Assembly (NCBI GenBank): GCA_052246725.1 | Contig: JBQQCL010000012.1 | Length of the DNA: 64,000 nucleotides | Strand: one strand, 5' to 3' | Source of the DNA: Pseudalkalibacillus sp052246725 | Lineage (GTDB): Bacteria > Bacillota > Bacilli > Bacillales > Fictibacillaceae | Shown here: piece after piece, positions 1 through 7,822 of the stretch | Numbering within the stretch: the stretch's first letter is position 1 | Layout of the letters: the number at the start of each line of letters is the position of its first letter | The notes under the pieces: generated by a model | What the model was told of the DNA's origin: nothing | Databases searched by the model: none | The model's input: the letters and a program-made list of their open reading frames with translations, nothing else | Made by a program: the position numbers and the translations under genes

Positions 1-140
1 CGGTATTCGTTCCCTATCATTTCGGCCATGAACAATCCATCAATCTGTTGACAATTCCAGCGCTTGACCCGATATCTAGAATGCCGGAATTCAAAGCATG
101 TGCAGCACAAATCGAAAAACTTGCAAAAAGGGAGTCCTGA
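1..140 (+). CDS. Molybdopterin oxidoreductase, C-terminal end (partial)
   Basis: An open frame enters from the left edge (codons from base 3) and stops at TGA 138-140, three bases before the next start. The last 45 residues contain YHFGHEQSINLLT and end in a Lys/Glu-rich helix, which fits the C-terminal molybdopterin-dinucleotide-binding domain of the DMSO-reductase superfamily. The 4Fe-4S and Rieske genes that follow supply typical electron-transfer partners. Nitrate is the likely substrate because a NarK-like carrier and NreA/NreC homologues lie downstream, but the catalytic part is outside the window, so the substrate is an inference. Confidence 0.7.
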   Translation, partial: VFVPYHFGHEQSINLLTIPALDPISRMPEFKACAAQIEKLAKRES

Positions 141-142
141 TA

Positions 143-703
143 ATGGGGAAAAAGCTATTTCTAGAACTTGAAAATTGTATAGGATGCAGATCTTGCCTTG
201 CAGCTTGTACCCAATGCGGAGGTCATGATCAACGAAACCGAAACTATGTATTGGACGTCAATCCGCTTGTAAACAGGCAGACCATGCCACTCATGTGTCT
301 CCATTGTGTAAATCCAGCATGTGCAAGAAGCTGTCCAGCTCAGGCGATCCAGATTCATGAAACAGGTGCAGTCCTTTCCGCATTGGTAGAGAAGTGCATC
401 GGATGTCAAAACTGTACGATTGCTTGTCCTTACGGAATTCCAAAGTTTGATGAAGAACAGAACCTGATGTATAAATGTGACCTTTGTATCGACCGAACGA
501 AGGACGACATTCCACCGATGTGTGCTAGCGTTTGTCCTTCCAATACATTGCAATGGCTGACTGAAGAGGAAATTGCTGAAAAACAACAGCAGCACCGACT
601 TGATAATGGTAAGTGGGTAACAAGCATGCCTTACTTGGAAGGTGAAACGAACGTCAAGATCAACCTGCCAGGGATTCTCCAAGGAACAGAAAAGTTATTT
701 TAA
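143..703 (+). CDS. 4Fe-4S dicluster ferredoxin subunit (DmsB/NrfC-like)
   Basis: A 186-residue iron-sulfur protein that would pass electrons to or from the preceding molybdoenzyme. Four cysteine groups are visible: CIGCRSCLAAC near residue 12, CLHCVNPACARSC near 68, CIGCQNCTIAC near 96 and CDLC...CASVC near 120-140. This is the layout of four-cluster subunits such as DmsB, NrfC and PhsB. There is no signal peptide, so it is cytoplasmic or exported only in complex. ATG 143 is chosen over an upstream in-frame ATG at 98 because AAAGGGAG precedes it and because 98 lies inside the previous gene. Confidence 0.9.
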   Translation: MGKKLFLELENCIGCRSCLAACTQCGGHDQRNRNYVLDVNPLVNRQTMPLMCLHCVNPACARSCPAQAIQIHETGAVLSALVEKCIGCQNCTIACPYGIPKFDEEQNLMYKCDLCIDRTKDDIPPMCASVCPSNTLQWLTEEEIAEKQQQHRLDNGKWVTSMPYLEGETNVKINLPGILQGTEKLF

Positions 704-723
704 AAAGCAAAGAGGTGAAAACC

Positions 724-1248
724 ATGTGCCATAACAATAATCAATTTCCTTATGATGAGGATAATTTCACACATAATATCAATCGTTTGAACGAGCGTAA
801 ATTGGACCGAAGAGGATTTATGAAAACACTCGTAGGTGCAGCAGGATTATTTGCAGTATCAACTCTTCCGTGGGGTGCGGTCGCTGCAAAGGAATTAATG
901 TCACTTGGCGACAAATCCTATCCGAAAAAGGCGATTACGAAAGTGAATAAACTTCAAATCGGCGATTCCGTAAAGTTCACTTATCCTGGTGAACATGATG
1001 ACGCCTTATTAATCCGGCTTGGTGAAAACGAGTATAAAGCTTATCAGAATGCGTGTACACATCTCCGTTGTCCAGTGTTATGGAATAAGGAATCAGGTGA
1101 CATGCTGTGTCCATGTCATCACGGTAAATTCGACGTACGGTCAGGTGAGCCGACAGCAGGTCCTCCAAGGAGACCACTGCCTGAAATCTTTGTAAAAGTA
1201 GAGAATGGGACGGTATATGCAACGAGGGTGAAACGTTATGAAGCGTAG
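724..1248 (+). CDS. Tat-exported Rieske [2Fe-2S] protein
   Basis: A 174-residue Rieske protein. The N-terminal region carries a twin-arginine signal (DRRGFMKTLVGAAG, then a hydrophobic run), so it is probably exported folded and anchored on the outer face of the membrane. The cluster ligands appear as CTHLRCPVLW and CPCHHGKFD, the CxH/CxxH pair of Rieske domains. ATG 724 has AGAGGTG at good spacing; GTG 715 overlaps that ribosome site. It probably links the quinone pool with the molybdoenzyme chain. A Rieske partner is usual for arsenite oxidase but unusual for Nar-type nitrate reductase. The next gene overlaps it by 11 bp. Confidence 0.88.
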   Translation: MCHNNNQFPYDEDNFTHNINRLNERKLDRRGFMKTLVGAAGLFAVSTLPWGAVAAKELMSLGDKSYPKKAITKVNKLQIGDSVKFTYPGEHDDALLIRLGENEYKAYQNACTHLRCPVLWNKESGDMLCPCHHGKFDVRSGEPTAGPPRRPLPEIFVKVENGTVYATRVKRYEA

Positions 1249-1450
1249 CTACCTGGGGGTATTGTTACTTTGTGGTGTTTTGATGCTCAATATCATTTTC
1301 ACGCAATATGCAGTACACCAATTTTATTTTGAACATTACCTGGAGACGATCATATTTTCGGTACTGAATGTCATCATGTTCCCGATTGCGATCATGATCT
1401 ATCGAATAGAGAAAAATAGGGTAGGAAAGGGGACGGCAAATGATAAGTGA
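1238..1450 (+). CDS. Small two-helix membrane protein
   Basis: A 70-residue protein with two hydrophobic segments, about residues 5-25 and 38-57, and a basic tail. It overlaps the Rieske gene by 11 bp and the next gene by 11 bp, and GAGGGTG precedes its ATG, so it is translated as part of the operon. No family is recognised. The context suggests a membrane anchor or quinone-site subunit for the Rieske/4Fe-4S/molybdoenzyme chain, but that is inference only. Confidence 0.75.
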   Translation: MKRSYLGVLLLCGVLMLNIIFTQYAVHQFYFEHYLETIIFSVLNVIMFPIAIMIYRIEKNRVGKGTANDK

Positions 1451-1742
1451 AGTTTATATCGACCTTTGTTTCATAAGGAAACCTCAAACAGATTTCAAAG
1501 GATTTATCGAACAGGAATTCCGCCAGTTGTTCCCTTCTACAATCCACTGGTATTTGGATGTCAAAGTGGGAGAAGATTTTGAAATGATCATCGCTGAATT
1601 GAGAGGTATGGGCCGGTGGCAATCAGAGGAAGAAGTCATGGCGCATTTAGATAAGCATGGAAGTGAACGGTTCTGGGATTACTTACAAGGTGTTCAGATG
1701 AACATATATCCCGTCATGAAAGGTTGTGCAAGGAATGGTTGA
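1440..1742 (+). CDS. Unknown 100-residue protein of the molybdoenzyme operon
   Basis: A soluble protein of 100 residues, rich in aromatic and acidic residues, with no signal peptide and no motif that I recognise. Its start overlaps the end of the small membrane protein gene and its end overlaps the next gene, so it is co-translated with the redox genes. Its size and position would suit a system-specific assembly factor (a NarJ/TorD-like role), but it lacks the length and helical look of those chaperones. The function is unknown. Confidence 0.7.
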   Translation: MISEVYIDLCFIRKPQTDFKGFIEQEFRQLFPSTIHWYLDVKVGEDFEMIIAELRGMGRWQSEEEVMAHLDKHGSERFWDYLQGVQMNIYPVMKGCARNG

Positions 1743-2013
1743 ACCAAATGAAAGATTAAAAGAGATGATTGGTGCACCAATCGTAGTGACGATACAGGGG
1801 GACCATGACGAAGACCAGGGTCTGCCTGTAGAAAAACACCTTTATAAGATTGCTGAATGCCCTGATCATACCCATATGCGGATTTATTTCGATTCATTCA
1901 ATTTTGTCGCTTTTCCGATTGATAGCTCCATGGAATGGTTCGGCGACACTTTCCAGGCTTATGATTCTCAATCCAACCTTTATTATCGTATCCGAAAGGG
2001 GAAAGGGAAATGA
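1735..2013 (+). CDS. Unknown 92-residue protein of the molybdoenzyme operon
   Basis: A small soluble protein, probably beta-rich, with a His/Asp-rich patch (CPDHTHMRIYFDSF) in the middle and a basic C-terminus. No family is recognised. ATG 1735 is preferred over GTG 1726 because the AAAGG at 1719-1723 is too close to the GTG. It overlaps its neighbours on both sides by a few bases, including an overlap with the NarK-PAS start at 2010. A role in cofactor insertion or in the transporter's function is possible but unsupported. Confidence 0.65.
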   Translation: MVEPNERLKEMIGAPIVVTIQGDHDEDQGLPVEKHLYKIAECPDHTHMRIYFDSFNFVAFPIDSSMEWFGDTFQAYDSQSNLYYRIRKGKGK

Positions 2014-3527
2014 TTTCACGTATACAGTTACCTTTGCAGACGACCAACCTGATCGTTGGCTTCATGACATGGGTATTGATTTCGTCCTTAATGCCATTCA
2101 TAAAAGAAGATATCCAAATGAATGCTGGCCAGTTGGCGCTCGTAACGGCCATACCAGTCATACTAGGGTCGTTATTAAGAATTCCCTTAGGATATATGGC
2201 CAACCGGATCGGCGCCAGGATCGTATTTGCCACAAGTTTTTTCGTTTTGTTGATTCCAGTGTATTTGATCAGTGAGGCAAATACCTTTACGATGCTTGCA
2301 ATCGGCGGGCTGATGCTTGGAGTTTCAGGCGCAGTCTTTTCCGTAGGGGTCACTTCCCTTCCGAAATATTATCCGAAGAGTCGCCACGGATTTGTAAACG
2401 GAATCTATGGAGCTGGGAATATCGGTACTGCGATAACCGCTTTTTCAGCACCAGTGGTAGCGAACTATTTGGGATGGACGGTCACTGTGAAACTCTTTCT
2501 TATCCTGCTGGGTGTTTTCGGAGTCTTGAATTTGCTTGTAGGTGATCGTCATGAGAAGAAAGTAAAGACGTCATTGATTGAACAATTAAAAGGCGTCTAT
2601 AAGAATGAAAAACTATGGCTCTTGTCACTTTTTTATTTCATCACATTCGGTTCATTCGTCGCTTTTACAATCTATCTGCCGAACTTTCTTGTTACTCATT
2701 TCGGATTGGATAAGGTGGATGCTGGCATGCGTACAGCAGGGTTCATCGTATTATGTACCCTCTTAAGGCCTGTTGGAGGATGGTTGGCTGATCGTTACGA
2801 TGCACTGAAAGCCTTAATGGTCGTTTTTACTGGTTTTACCATTGCGGCTGTTGCTTTATCATTTGCACCTTCCATTGAAATTTACACGATCGGCTGTTTA
2901 ACAATTGCGATGAGCGCAGGTATTGGGAATGGTGTCATCTTCAAACTAGTCCCTTTATATTTTCACAGAGAAGCTGGTATTGTAAATGGAATCGTGTCAT
3001 GTATGGGCGGTCTAGGGGGATTTTTCCCGCCACTTATCTTGATGTTCGTCTTCAATATAACTGGACATTACGCAATTGGGTTCATGGCTCTTTCCCAGGT
3101 TGCCCTGGCCAGCTTGATCCTTGTAATCTGGATGTATTACCAGGGAAGATTACATCTATCCAATGATATACTTCGGAATACAGTTGAAGGAATCATGATT
3201 ACAGATACAGATGGGAAAATCAAATCAGTCAATCCGGCTTTTACGAAACTGACAGGTTATGAATCTAAAGATGTGGTCGGTAAGCGTGCCAACCTATTGA
3301 AATCCGGCATACAGGATGCTGCATTTTATAAAAAGATGTGGAAACAGATCAATGAGACCGGTTTCTGGCAAGGTGAAATATGGAACAAAAAGAAGAACGG
3401 GGATGTCTACTTGGAGTGGCTTACGATCAGTGCCATCAAGAATGATGCAGGAGATGTGGAGCATTATGCTGGTATGTTCAGTGATGTCACTGATCATAAA
3501 GCGAAAATAACAGAAGTCGAGGGTTGA
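2010..3527 (+). CDS. NarK-like MFS nitrate/nitrite carrier fused to a PAS domain
   Basis: A 505-residue protein in two parts. Residues 1-390 form a 12-helix major-facilitator carrier of the nitrate/nitrite porter type (GYMANRIGAR loop, GGWLADRYDA loop, Gly-rich helices such as GIYGAGNIGTA). Residues about 395-500 are a complete PAS sensor domain (GIMITDTDGKIKSVNPAF, then GYESKDVVGKRANLLKSG), ending in the usual DVTDHK tail. Canonical NarK proteins end after the last helix. The gene overlaps the previous one by 4 bp and is followed 40 bp later by a kinase that has no sensor domain. The fusion suggests a carrier that also reports substrate or redox state to the kinase. Confidence 0.88.
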   Translation: MISRIQLPLQTTNLIVGFMTWVLISSLMPFIKEDIQMNAGQLALVTAIPVILGSLLRIPLGYMANRIGARIVFATSFFVLLIPVYLISEANTFTMLAIGGLMLGVSGAVFSVGVTSLPKYYPKSRHGFVNGIYGAGNIGTAITAFSAPVVANYLGWTVTVKLFLILLGVFGVLNLLVGDRHEKKVKTSLIEQLKGVYKNEKLWLLSLFYFITFGSFVAFTIYLPNFLVTHFGLDKVDAGMRTAGFIVLCTLLRPVGGWLADRYDALKALMVVFTGFTIAAVALSFAPSIEIYTIGCLTIAMSAGIGNGVIFKLVPLYFHREAGIVNGIVSCMGGLGGFFPPLILMFVFNITGHYAIGFMALSQVALASLILVIWMYYQGRLHLSNDILRNTVEGIMITDTDGKIKSVNPAFTKLTGYESKDVVGKRANLLKSGIQDAAFYKKMWKQINETGFWQGEIWNKKKNGDVYLEWLTISAIKNDAGDVEHYAGMFSDVTDHKAKITEVEG

Positions 3528-3567
3528 ATACGCGCTCTTGAACTTGTATTGGTAAAGGAGAAAGGAA

Positions 3568-4227
3568 ATGAAGACTCGACCTTCAAGTGACGAAATTGCT
3601 TCTTATATCATAGGGTCACAGGAAGAAGAACGGAAAAGGGTGGCAAGTGAACTGCACGAAGGGGTCTCCCAAACCGTCTATAGCCTCTACTCCGGTCTTC
3701 AACTTGTTGAAAACCAGCTTGAATCTGGTGAATTGAAGAACCTTACGCATGATTTGATTCAGATGGCCAGAAGGACGTTAGATGAGCTAAGGACACTATC
3801 AAATGAACTATATCCGCATACATTGGAACGTCTGGGTATCTATCAAACAATAAGAAGCTACCTGGACATCTATTCCAAAACCTTTGGTATACTTGTATAT
3901 AGTAAAAGCCATGGATTATCGAAGGAATTGACTGAAGTACAGAATATTACGGTATTCAGGGCGTGTCAGGAAATCATTCTGAATGCAGCGACTCATGCTG
4001 ATACTACTCAAATCAACGTTGATTTTGAATGGAAGGAACATGAACTGCTGATAACGATCGAAGACACAGGCATTGGATTTGATATCGAAAAATTAAAAGA
4101 TGGACAAAATTCAGGGCTATCTGCTGTCATGTATCAACTCTCCATGATCAAGAGTGAAATCATGGTGGAATCCTCTTCTGAGGTGGGTACCCGAGTCACA
4201 ATGAAAGTACCATATGAACTGAAATGA
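3568..4227 (+). CDS. Solo NarX/NreB-type histidine kinase lacking an input domain
   Basis: A 219-residue soluble kinase. It begins almost directly with the HisKA_3 box (ERKRVASELHEGVSQ, phospho-acceptor His near residue 29) and continues with the HATPase domain (N box QEIILNAATHADTT; G box EDTGIGFD). No PAS, GAF, HAMP or membrane segment is present, so signal input must come from another protein. The upstream NarK-PAS protein is the obvious candidate; NreA is a second. The start has a strong AAAGGAG site, and an in-frame TAA at 3553 excludes a longer form. The response regulator follows after 157 bp. Confidence 0.88.
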   Translation: MKTRPSSDEIASYIIGSQEEERKRVASELHEGVSQTVYSLYSGLQLVENQLESGELKNLTHDLIQMARRTLDELRTLSNELYPHTLERLGIYQTIRSYLDIYSKTFGILVYSKSHGLSKELTEVQNITVFRACQEIILNAATHADTTQINVDFEWKEHELLITIEDTGIGFDIEKLKDGQNSGLSAVMYQLSMIKSEIMVESSSEVGTRVTMKVPYELK

Positions 4228-4384
4228 TGAGAAAGTAAAGTTGATTCAATACAAAAGACTTGAGAAATGCACGACACTTCTGCGGAAATAGCGATCCTGG
4301 CTTTAGGATGACCTACGGAGTGCGTTTTGCGAAGGATTACCAGCTAGAATAATGGATCCTATGAAAAAGGAAAGGAGCGATGAC

Positions 4385-5041
4385 ATGATTCGAATCATTC
4401 TCGTCGATGATCATGCAGTTGTCCGGATGGGATTGAAAATGCTGCTTGATGCCAATCCCGAAATGGAAGTTGTTGGTGAAGCTTCTGAGGGAAACGAAGG
4501 AATAGAGCTTGCGGAAAGCCTTAAACCAGATGTCATCCTTATGGATCTCAGTATGCCTCATGGAAAAGACGGACTTTCTGCAACAATAGAATTAAAGAAA
4601 AGTATGCCGGAAATTTCAATATTAATATTGACGATGCACGATGATGACGAGTATTTATTCAGAGTCGTCCAGGCTGGCGCTTCCGGATGTATCCTCAAAA
4701 GTGCACCACATGAAGAACTGCTTTCGGCTATTAAAATGGTTGCAGACGGGCAAGCCTATCTGTATCCCAATGCTACAAAGCGGTTGATGGAAGAGTACGT
4801 CACAAAGTTGAAAGAAGGCAGGAATCTAGATACGTATTCGACCCTCTCCGAAAGGGAGAAGGAAATTCTCGGTTTGATCGCGAAAGGTTACTCCAACAAG
4901 GAAATCGGTGAATTACTTGTCATCAGTGTCAAAACAGTTGAAACACATAAAAGTAATTTGATGGAAAAATTGAAGATGAAAACACGGCCGGAACTAGTAA
5001 AATATGCTGCCCAAAAAGGGCTTCTCGATTTTGGCGTGTAA
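4385..5041 (+). CDS. nreC: Response regulator of the NarL/NreC family
   Basis: A 218-residue two-domain regulator. The receiver domain has the DD pair (VDDHAVVR), the phospho-acceptor Asp in ILMDLSMPHG near residue 55, and Lys in GCILKSAP. The C-terminal LuxR-type helix-turn-helix reads LSEREKEILGLIAKGYSNKE through SVKTVETHKSNL. The receiver loop DLSMPHGKDGL and the ending ELVKYAAQKGLLDF match the pattern I know from staphylococcal NreC, which activates nitrate and nitrite reductase genes without oxygen. AAAGGAG sits 7 bp before ATG 4385; an upstream in-frame ATG at 4352 has no such site. Confidence 0.9.
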   Translation: MIRIILVDDHAVVRMGLKMLLDANPEMEVVGEASEGNEGIELAESLKPDVILMDLSMPHGKDGLSATIELKKSMPEISILILTMHDDDEYLFRVVQAGASGCILKSAPHEELLSAIKMVADGQAYLYPNATKRLMEEYVTKLKEGRNLDTYSTLSEREKEILGLIAKGYSNKEIGELLVISVKTVETHKSNLMEKLKMKTRPELVKYAAQKGLLDFGV

Positions 5042-5054
5042 GGTTGTGAGGATC

Positions 5055-5513
5055 ATGCAATCCAATGAGATTTTAAGTAGGTGCCAACAGCTTTCCACAG
5101 ACTTGGACTGTGATTTTGTCGGTATTGCCGTTTATGACCTGTCTGGTAAACATTCAATATGGAAATATGCTGTAGGGAATCGGAATGATAAATATAAAAG
5201 GATCATAGTAAGATATGGTAGAGGAATAGCTGGAAATGTAATCAAAACCGGATCGCCTATGATCATCCGTTCATTTCCGGAAGATATTCTGGGAAAGCCT
5301 ACAGATTATCCAATCATGTTAGCTGAACAACTATCAAGCTGTATAGCGATGCCTATAAGGAAGAAAAACGGAATTTGGGGTGTTCTTCTTGCAGGGCACC
5401 GTCAAAAGCCTGGCTATGATGATACATCCGTAGAAAAGATGAAAAACGCGGTGGGTCAATTAGAAGGGATCATCAATGGTGATTTCGATTCTCGGACTGA
5501 GGTGGTTTTGTGA
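5055..5513 (+). CDS. nreA: GAF-domain nitrate receptor, NreA-like
   Basis: A 152-residue single GAF domain. Length and motifs (RYGRGIAGNVIKTG, YPIMLAEQL, GVLLAGHR) fit NreA, the cytoplasmic nitrate receptor that modulates the NreB kinase in staphylococci. The gene sits between the NreC regulator and a second kinase, which supports the assignment. The start is placed at ATG 5055 with GTGAGG just before it; an in-frame ATG at 5004 lies inside nreC. The 3' end overlaps the next gene in a GTGA junction, so translation is probably coupled. Confidence 0.8.
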   Translation: MQSNEILSRCQQLSTDLDCDFVGIAVYDLSGKHSIWKYAVGNRNDKYKRIIVRYGRGIAGNVIKTGSPMIIRSFPEDILGKPTDYPIMLAEQLSSCIAMPIRKKNGIWGVLLAGHRQKPGYDDTSVEKMKNAVGQLEGIINGDFDSRTEVVL

Positions 5514-6976
5514 GGACGAAAAAGACGACAGTACGTAGCTCAAATGATTCATGGAATGATACCGGAAACGAATATGAGCATGAGATCGGAAAGCTTCATG
5601 AATTAGCGGACATCAAGTATGCACTTGATGAATCTTCAATAGTAGCTGTGACAGACAAACACGGAATCATAAAGTATGTGAATGATAAATTCTGCCAGGT
5701 GTCAAAATACTCAAGTGACGAACTGATCGGTAAAACCCATCGGATCATCAACTCCGGTCATCATTCTAAAGAATTCATGAAAAACCTTTGGGAGACGATT
5801 GAAAGCGGTGAGGTTTGGAAAGGTCAAATTAAAAACAGAGCCAAGGATGGTTCCTATTATTGGGTAGATACCACCATCGTCCCATTCTTGGATGAGAACG
5901 GTCGCCCCTATCAATACCTTGCTTTACGTACTGAAGTAACGGAATATAAACGGATCAAGGAAGAACTTCGCAGCTCGATGAATGAACTGCTGGATTTCAA
6001 GTTTGCCCTCGATGAATCCTCGATTGTAGCGATAACGGACCAAAAAGGAACGATCAAATATGTAAACAATAAATTCTGCGAGATTTCCAAGTTCACCAGG
6101 GAAGCGTTGATTGGTGTTGATCACCGTATCATCAATTCCGGTTTTCATTCCAAAGACTTTTTCAAGAATTTATGGAACACGATCGGGAAGGGAAAAGTTT
6201 GGAAAGGTGAAATCAAAAACAAAGCGAAAGACGGTTCGTATTACTGGGTAGACACGACAATCGTTCCTTTTTTAAATGAAAATGGAAAACCGTATCAATA
6301 CCTTGCGATCCGGAGTGAAATCACTGAACGAAAACGGGTGGAAGAAGAACTGCAACAAATGATGACCAGGCTCATCCATGTTCAGGAAGATGAAAGGAAA
6401 AAAGTATCGCGTGAACTGCATGATGGTATAGGTCAAAACCTCTATAGTCTGCTTATAACAATCAATAGACTCAGTACAGATACCAGCCATCCATTACTAG
6501 AACAGCTTCAATCCGATGTCACAACCTTGATCGAAGAAATCCGCGGTATATCATGGGAATTAAGACCTTCGTTATTAGACGATCTTGGACTTGTTCCAGC
6601 CTTGCGTTCGTTCATCAATCGTTATTCCCAACACTACGGCATTCGCGTTGATTTCAAGTGTGAAATTTCACAAAGGTTCGATGTACAGATTGAAACGACA
6701 ATTTACCGTATCATTCAGGAAGCGTTAACCAACGTACGTAAGTATGCCGATGTAGATAAAGCAAAAGTGGAAATCCTCAAACAGGATGAAAAAATCCAGG
6801 TCAAGATAGAAGATGAAGGGAAGGGCTATGATCCGGACCAAGATTCAAAAGGGGTAGGCTTATTCAGTATGGAAGAGCGAGCAAAATCAATAAGGGGACA
6901 GCTTAAAATCGACTCCACCCCAGGCTATGGCACAACCGTTATGCTAATTATTCCTGAAAGCAGAGATAGCACCTGA
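5510..6976 (+). CDS. Cytoplasmic PAS-PAS histidine kinase, NreB-like
   Basis: A 488-residue soluble sensor kinase. Two PAS domains, about residues 38-155 and 165-282, are followed by a HisKA_3 box (ERKKVSRELHDGIGQNLYSL) and an HATPase domain (QEALTNVRKYADV; EDEGKGYDP). The PAS copies are very alike (both contain KDGSYYWVDTTIVPFL and HRIINSG), which points to an internal duplication. The four-cysteine cluster that senses oxygen in staphylococcal NreB is absent; each PAS copy has a single Cys (KFCQVSK, KFCEISK). It starts at GTG 5510, overlapping the nreA stop, with GAGGTGG upstream. It probably phosphorylates NreC, alone or alongside the solo kinase. Confidence 0.88.
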   Translation: MRTKKTTVRSSNDSWNDTGNEYEHEIGKLHELADIKYALDESSIVAVTDKHGIIKYVNDKFCQVSKYSSDELIGKTHRIINSGHHSKEFMKNLWETIESGEVWKGQIKNRAKDGSYYWVDTTIVPFLDENGRPYQYLALRTEVTEYKRIKEELRSSMNELLDFKFALDESSIVAITDQKGTIKYVNNKFCEISKFTREALIGVDHRIINSGFHSKDFFKNLWNTIGKGKVWKGEIKNKAKDGSYYWVDTTIVPFLNENGKPYQYLAIRSEITERKRVEEELQQMMTRLIHVQEDERKKVSRELHDGIGQNLYSLLITINRLSTDTSHPLLEQLQSDVTTLIEEIRGISWELRPSLLDDLGLVPALRSFINRYSQHYGIRVDFKCEISQRFDVQIETTIYRIIQEALTNVRKYADVDKAKVEILKQDEKIQVKIEDEGKGYDPDQDSKGVGLFSMEERAKSIRGQLKIDSTPGYGTTVMLIIPESRDST

Positions 6977-7031
6977 ATAAGTCCCAATAAATTCGATTGT
7001 CAGCTCGAAACGAGAAAAAGGGGTTGAGGAT

Positions 7032-7712
7032 ATGGAATGCATTGCGACAGATTTGAAAAAGTTACCGATATTCAGTTCGTTAGTAAGCGAGTCATTGAAA
7101 AAATTAGGGGATATAACGAATAAGAGGACATATAAAAAGCGGATGTTTGTTTTCATGGAAGGTGAAGAAAGAGAAGCGGTTTACTTTATACGTAAAGGTG
7201 TCGTGAAAACCTATCACGTGGATGAAGAGGGGAATCAACAAGTCATCTCCATCTTACATGCCGGGGATATGTTTCCCCACGTCGGGTTCTTTGATTCAAC
7301 TCCTTATCCAGCTACAGCTGAAGTTGTCCAGGATGCAGAACTACTGATCATCAGGATTGATGATTTTGATAAGCTTATGATGAAACAGCCCCAAATCGGG
7401 ATTTCCGTCATGAAGGTAATGGGGAAAAAGATCTTGCAGCTGCAGGAACGAGTCCAAAGCCTCATCTCAAAGGATGTACAGCATCGTTTGATCCACGCAA
7501 TATTAGAACTGTCGATCGAACATGGCACTCAAAACGGAAACTCGGTGCAGATCAGCTTTCCAGTAACAAACCAGGATTTTGCCAATATCGTAGGAACCAG
7601 CAGGGAATCGATCAATCGCACGTTGAACCATTTGAAAAAGGAAAAGATTTTATCGTGCACGCGGAGCGGTATCCAGATCCATGACCTTAAGAAGTTAAAA
7701 CAATTAAGATGA
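7032..7712 (+). CDS. Crp/Fnr-family transcription regulator without iron-sulfur ligands
   Basis: A 226-residue regulator with an N-terminal cyclic-nucleotide-like beta barrel (residues about 12-125), a long dimer helix and a C-terminal winged helix (NQDFANIVGTSRESINRTLN). It has only one N-terminal Cys and lacks the CxxCxxxxC tail of the Fnr encoded at 10554, so it does not bind a cluster in the Bacillus Fnr way. It may respond to nitric oxide, haem or another ligand, as other branches of the family do. It closes the sensor-gene cluster and is followed by a terminator. Confidence 0.85.
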   Translation: MECIATDLKKLPIFSSLVSESLKKLGDITNKRTYKKRMFVFMEGEEREAVYFIRKGVVKTYHVDEEGNQQVISILHAGDMFPHVGFFDSTPYPATAEVVQDAELLIIRIDDFDKLMMKQPQIGISVMKVMGKKILQLQERVQSLISKDVQHRLIHAILELSIEHGTQNGNSVQISFPVTNQDFANIVGTSRESINRTLNHLKKEKILSCTRSGIQIHDLKKLKQLR

Positions 7713-7717
7713 AAAGC

Positions 7718-7746
7718 AGGATGGAAGGGGTTGTTCCATCCTTTTT
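7718..7746 (+). terminator. Rho-independent terminator after the Crp-family gene
   Basis: AGGATGGAA and TTCCATCCT form a perfect 9-bp stem with a 7-base loop, followed by TTTTT. It lies 6 bp after the stop codon and would end the sensor operon. Confidence 0.85.
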
Positions 7747-7747
7747 C

Positions 7748-7800
7748 ACATTTTAAGGAAGCATAAAATACTTTCTTCAACAAAAGCTCTGCCTGCGACT
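7748..7800 (+). repeat. Degenerate partial copy of the ~88-bp hairpin element
   Basis: The stretch TTTTAAGGAAGCATAAAAT followed by ACTTTCTTCAAC resembles the first third of the intact elements at 10449 and 48304. The GGCTCAGCC and CTTGG hairpin parts have decayed. It lies between convergent genes. Confidence 0.4.
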
Positions 7801-7822
7801 AATCTAATCTCTGGTCTCCGTT

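Noticed and set aside
161..682. 173-codon minus-strand frame opposite the ferredoxin gene
   Set aside because: It is antisense to a clear 16-cysteine ferredoxin, has no ribosome site and no recognisable domain.
3500..3600. NarK-PAS and the solo kinase as one gene broken by a frameshift
   Set aside because: The PAS protein ends normally after the DVTDHK motif, the kinase frame has an in-frame TAA at 3553, and a strong AAAGGAG precedes the kinase ATG. Separate genes fit better, although an ancient split cannot be excluded.
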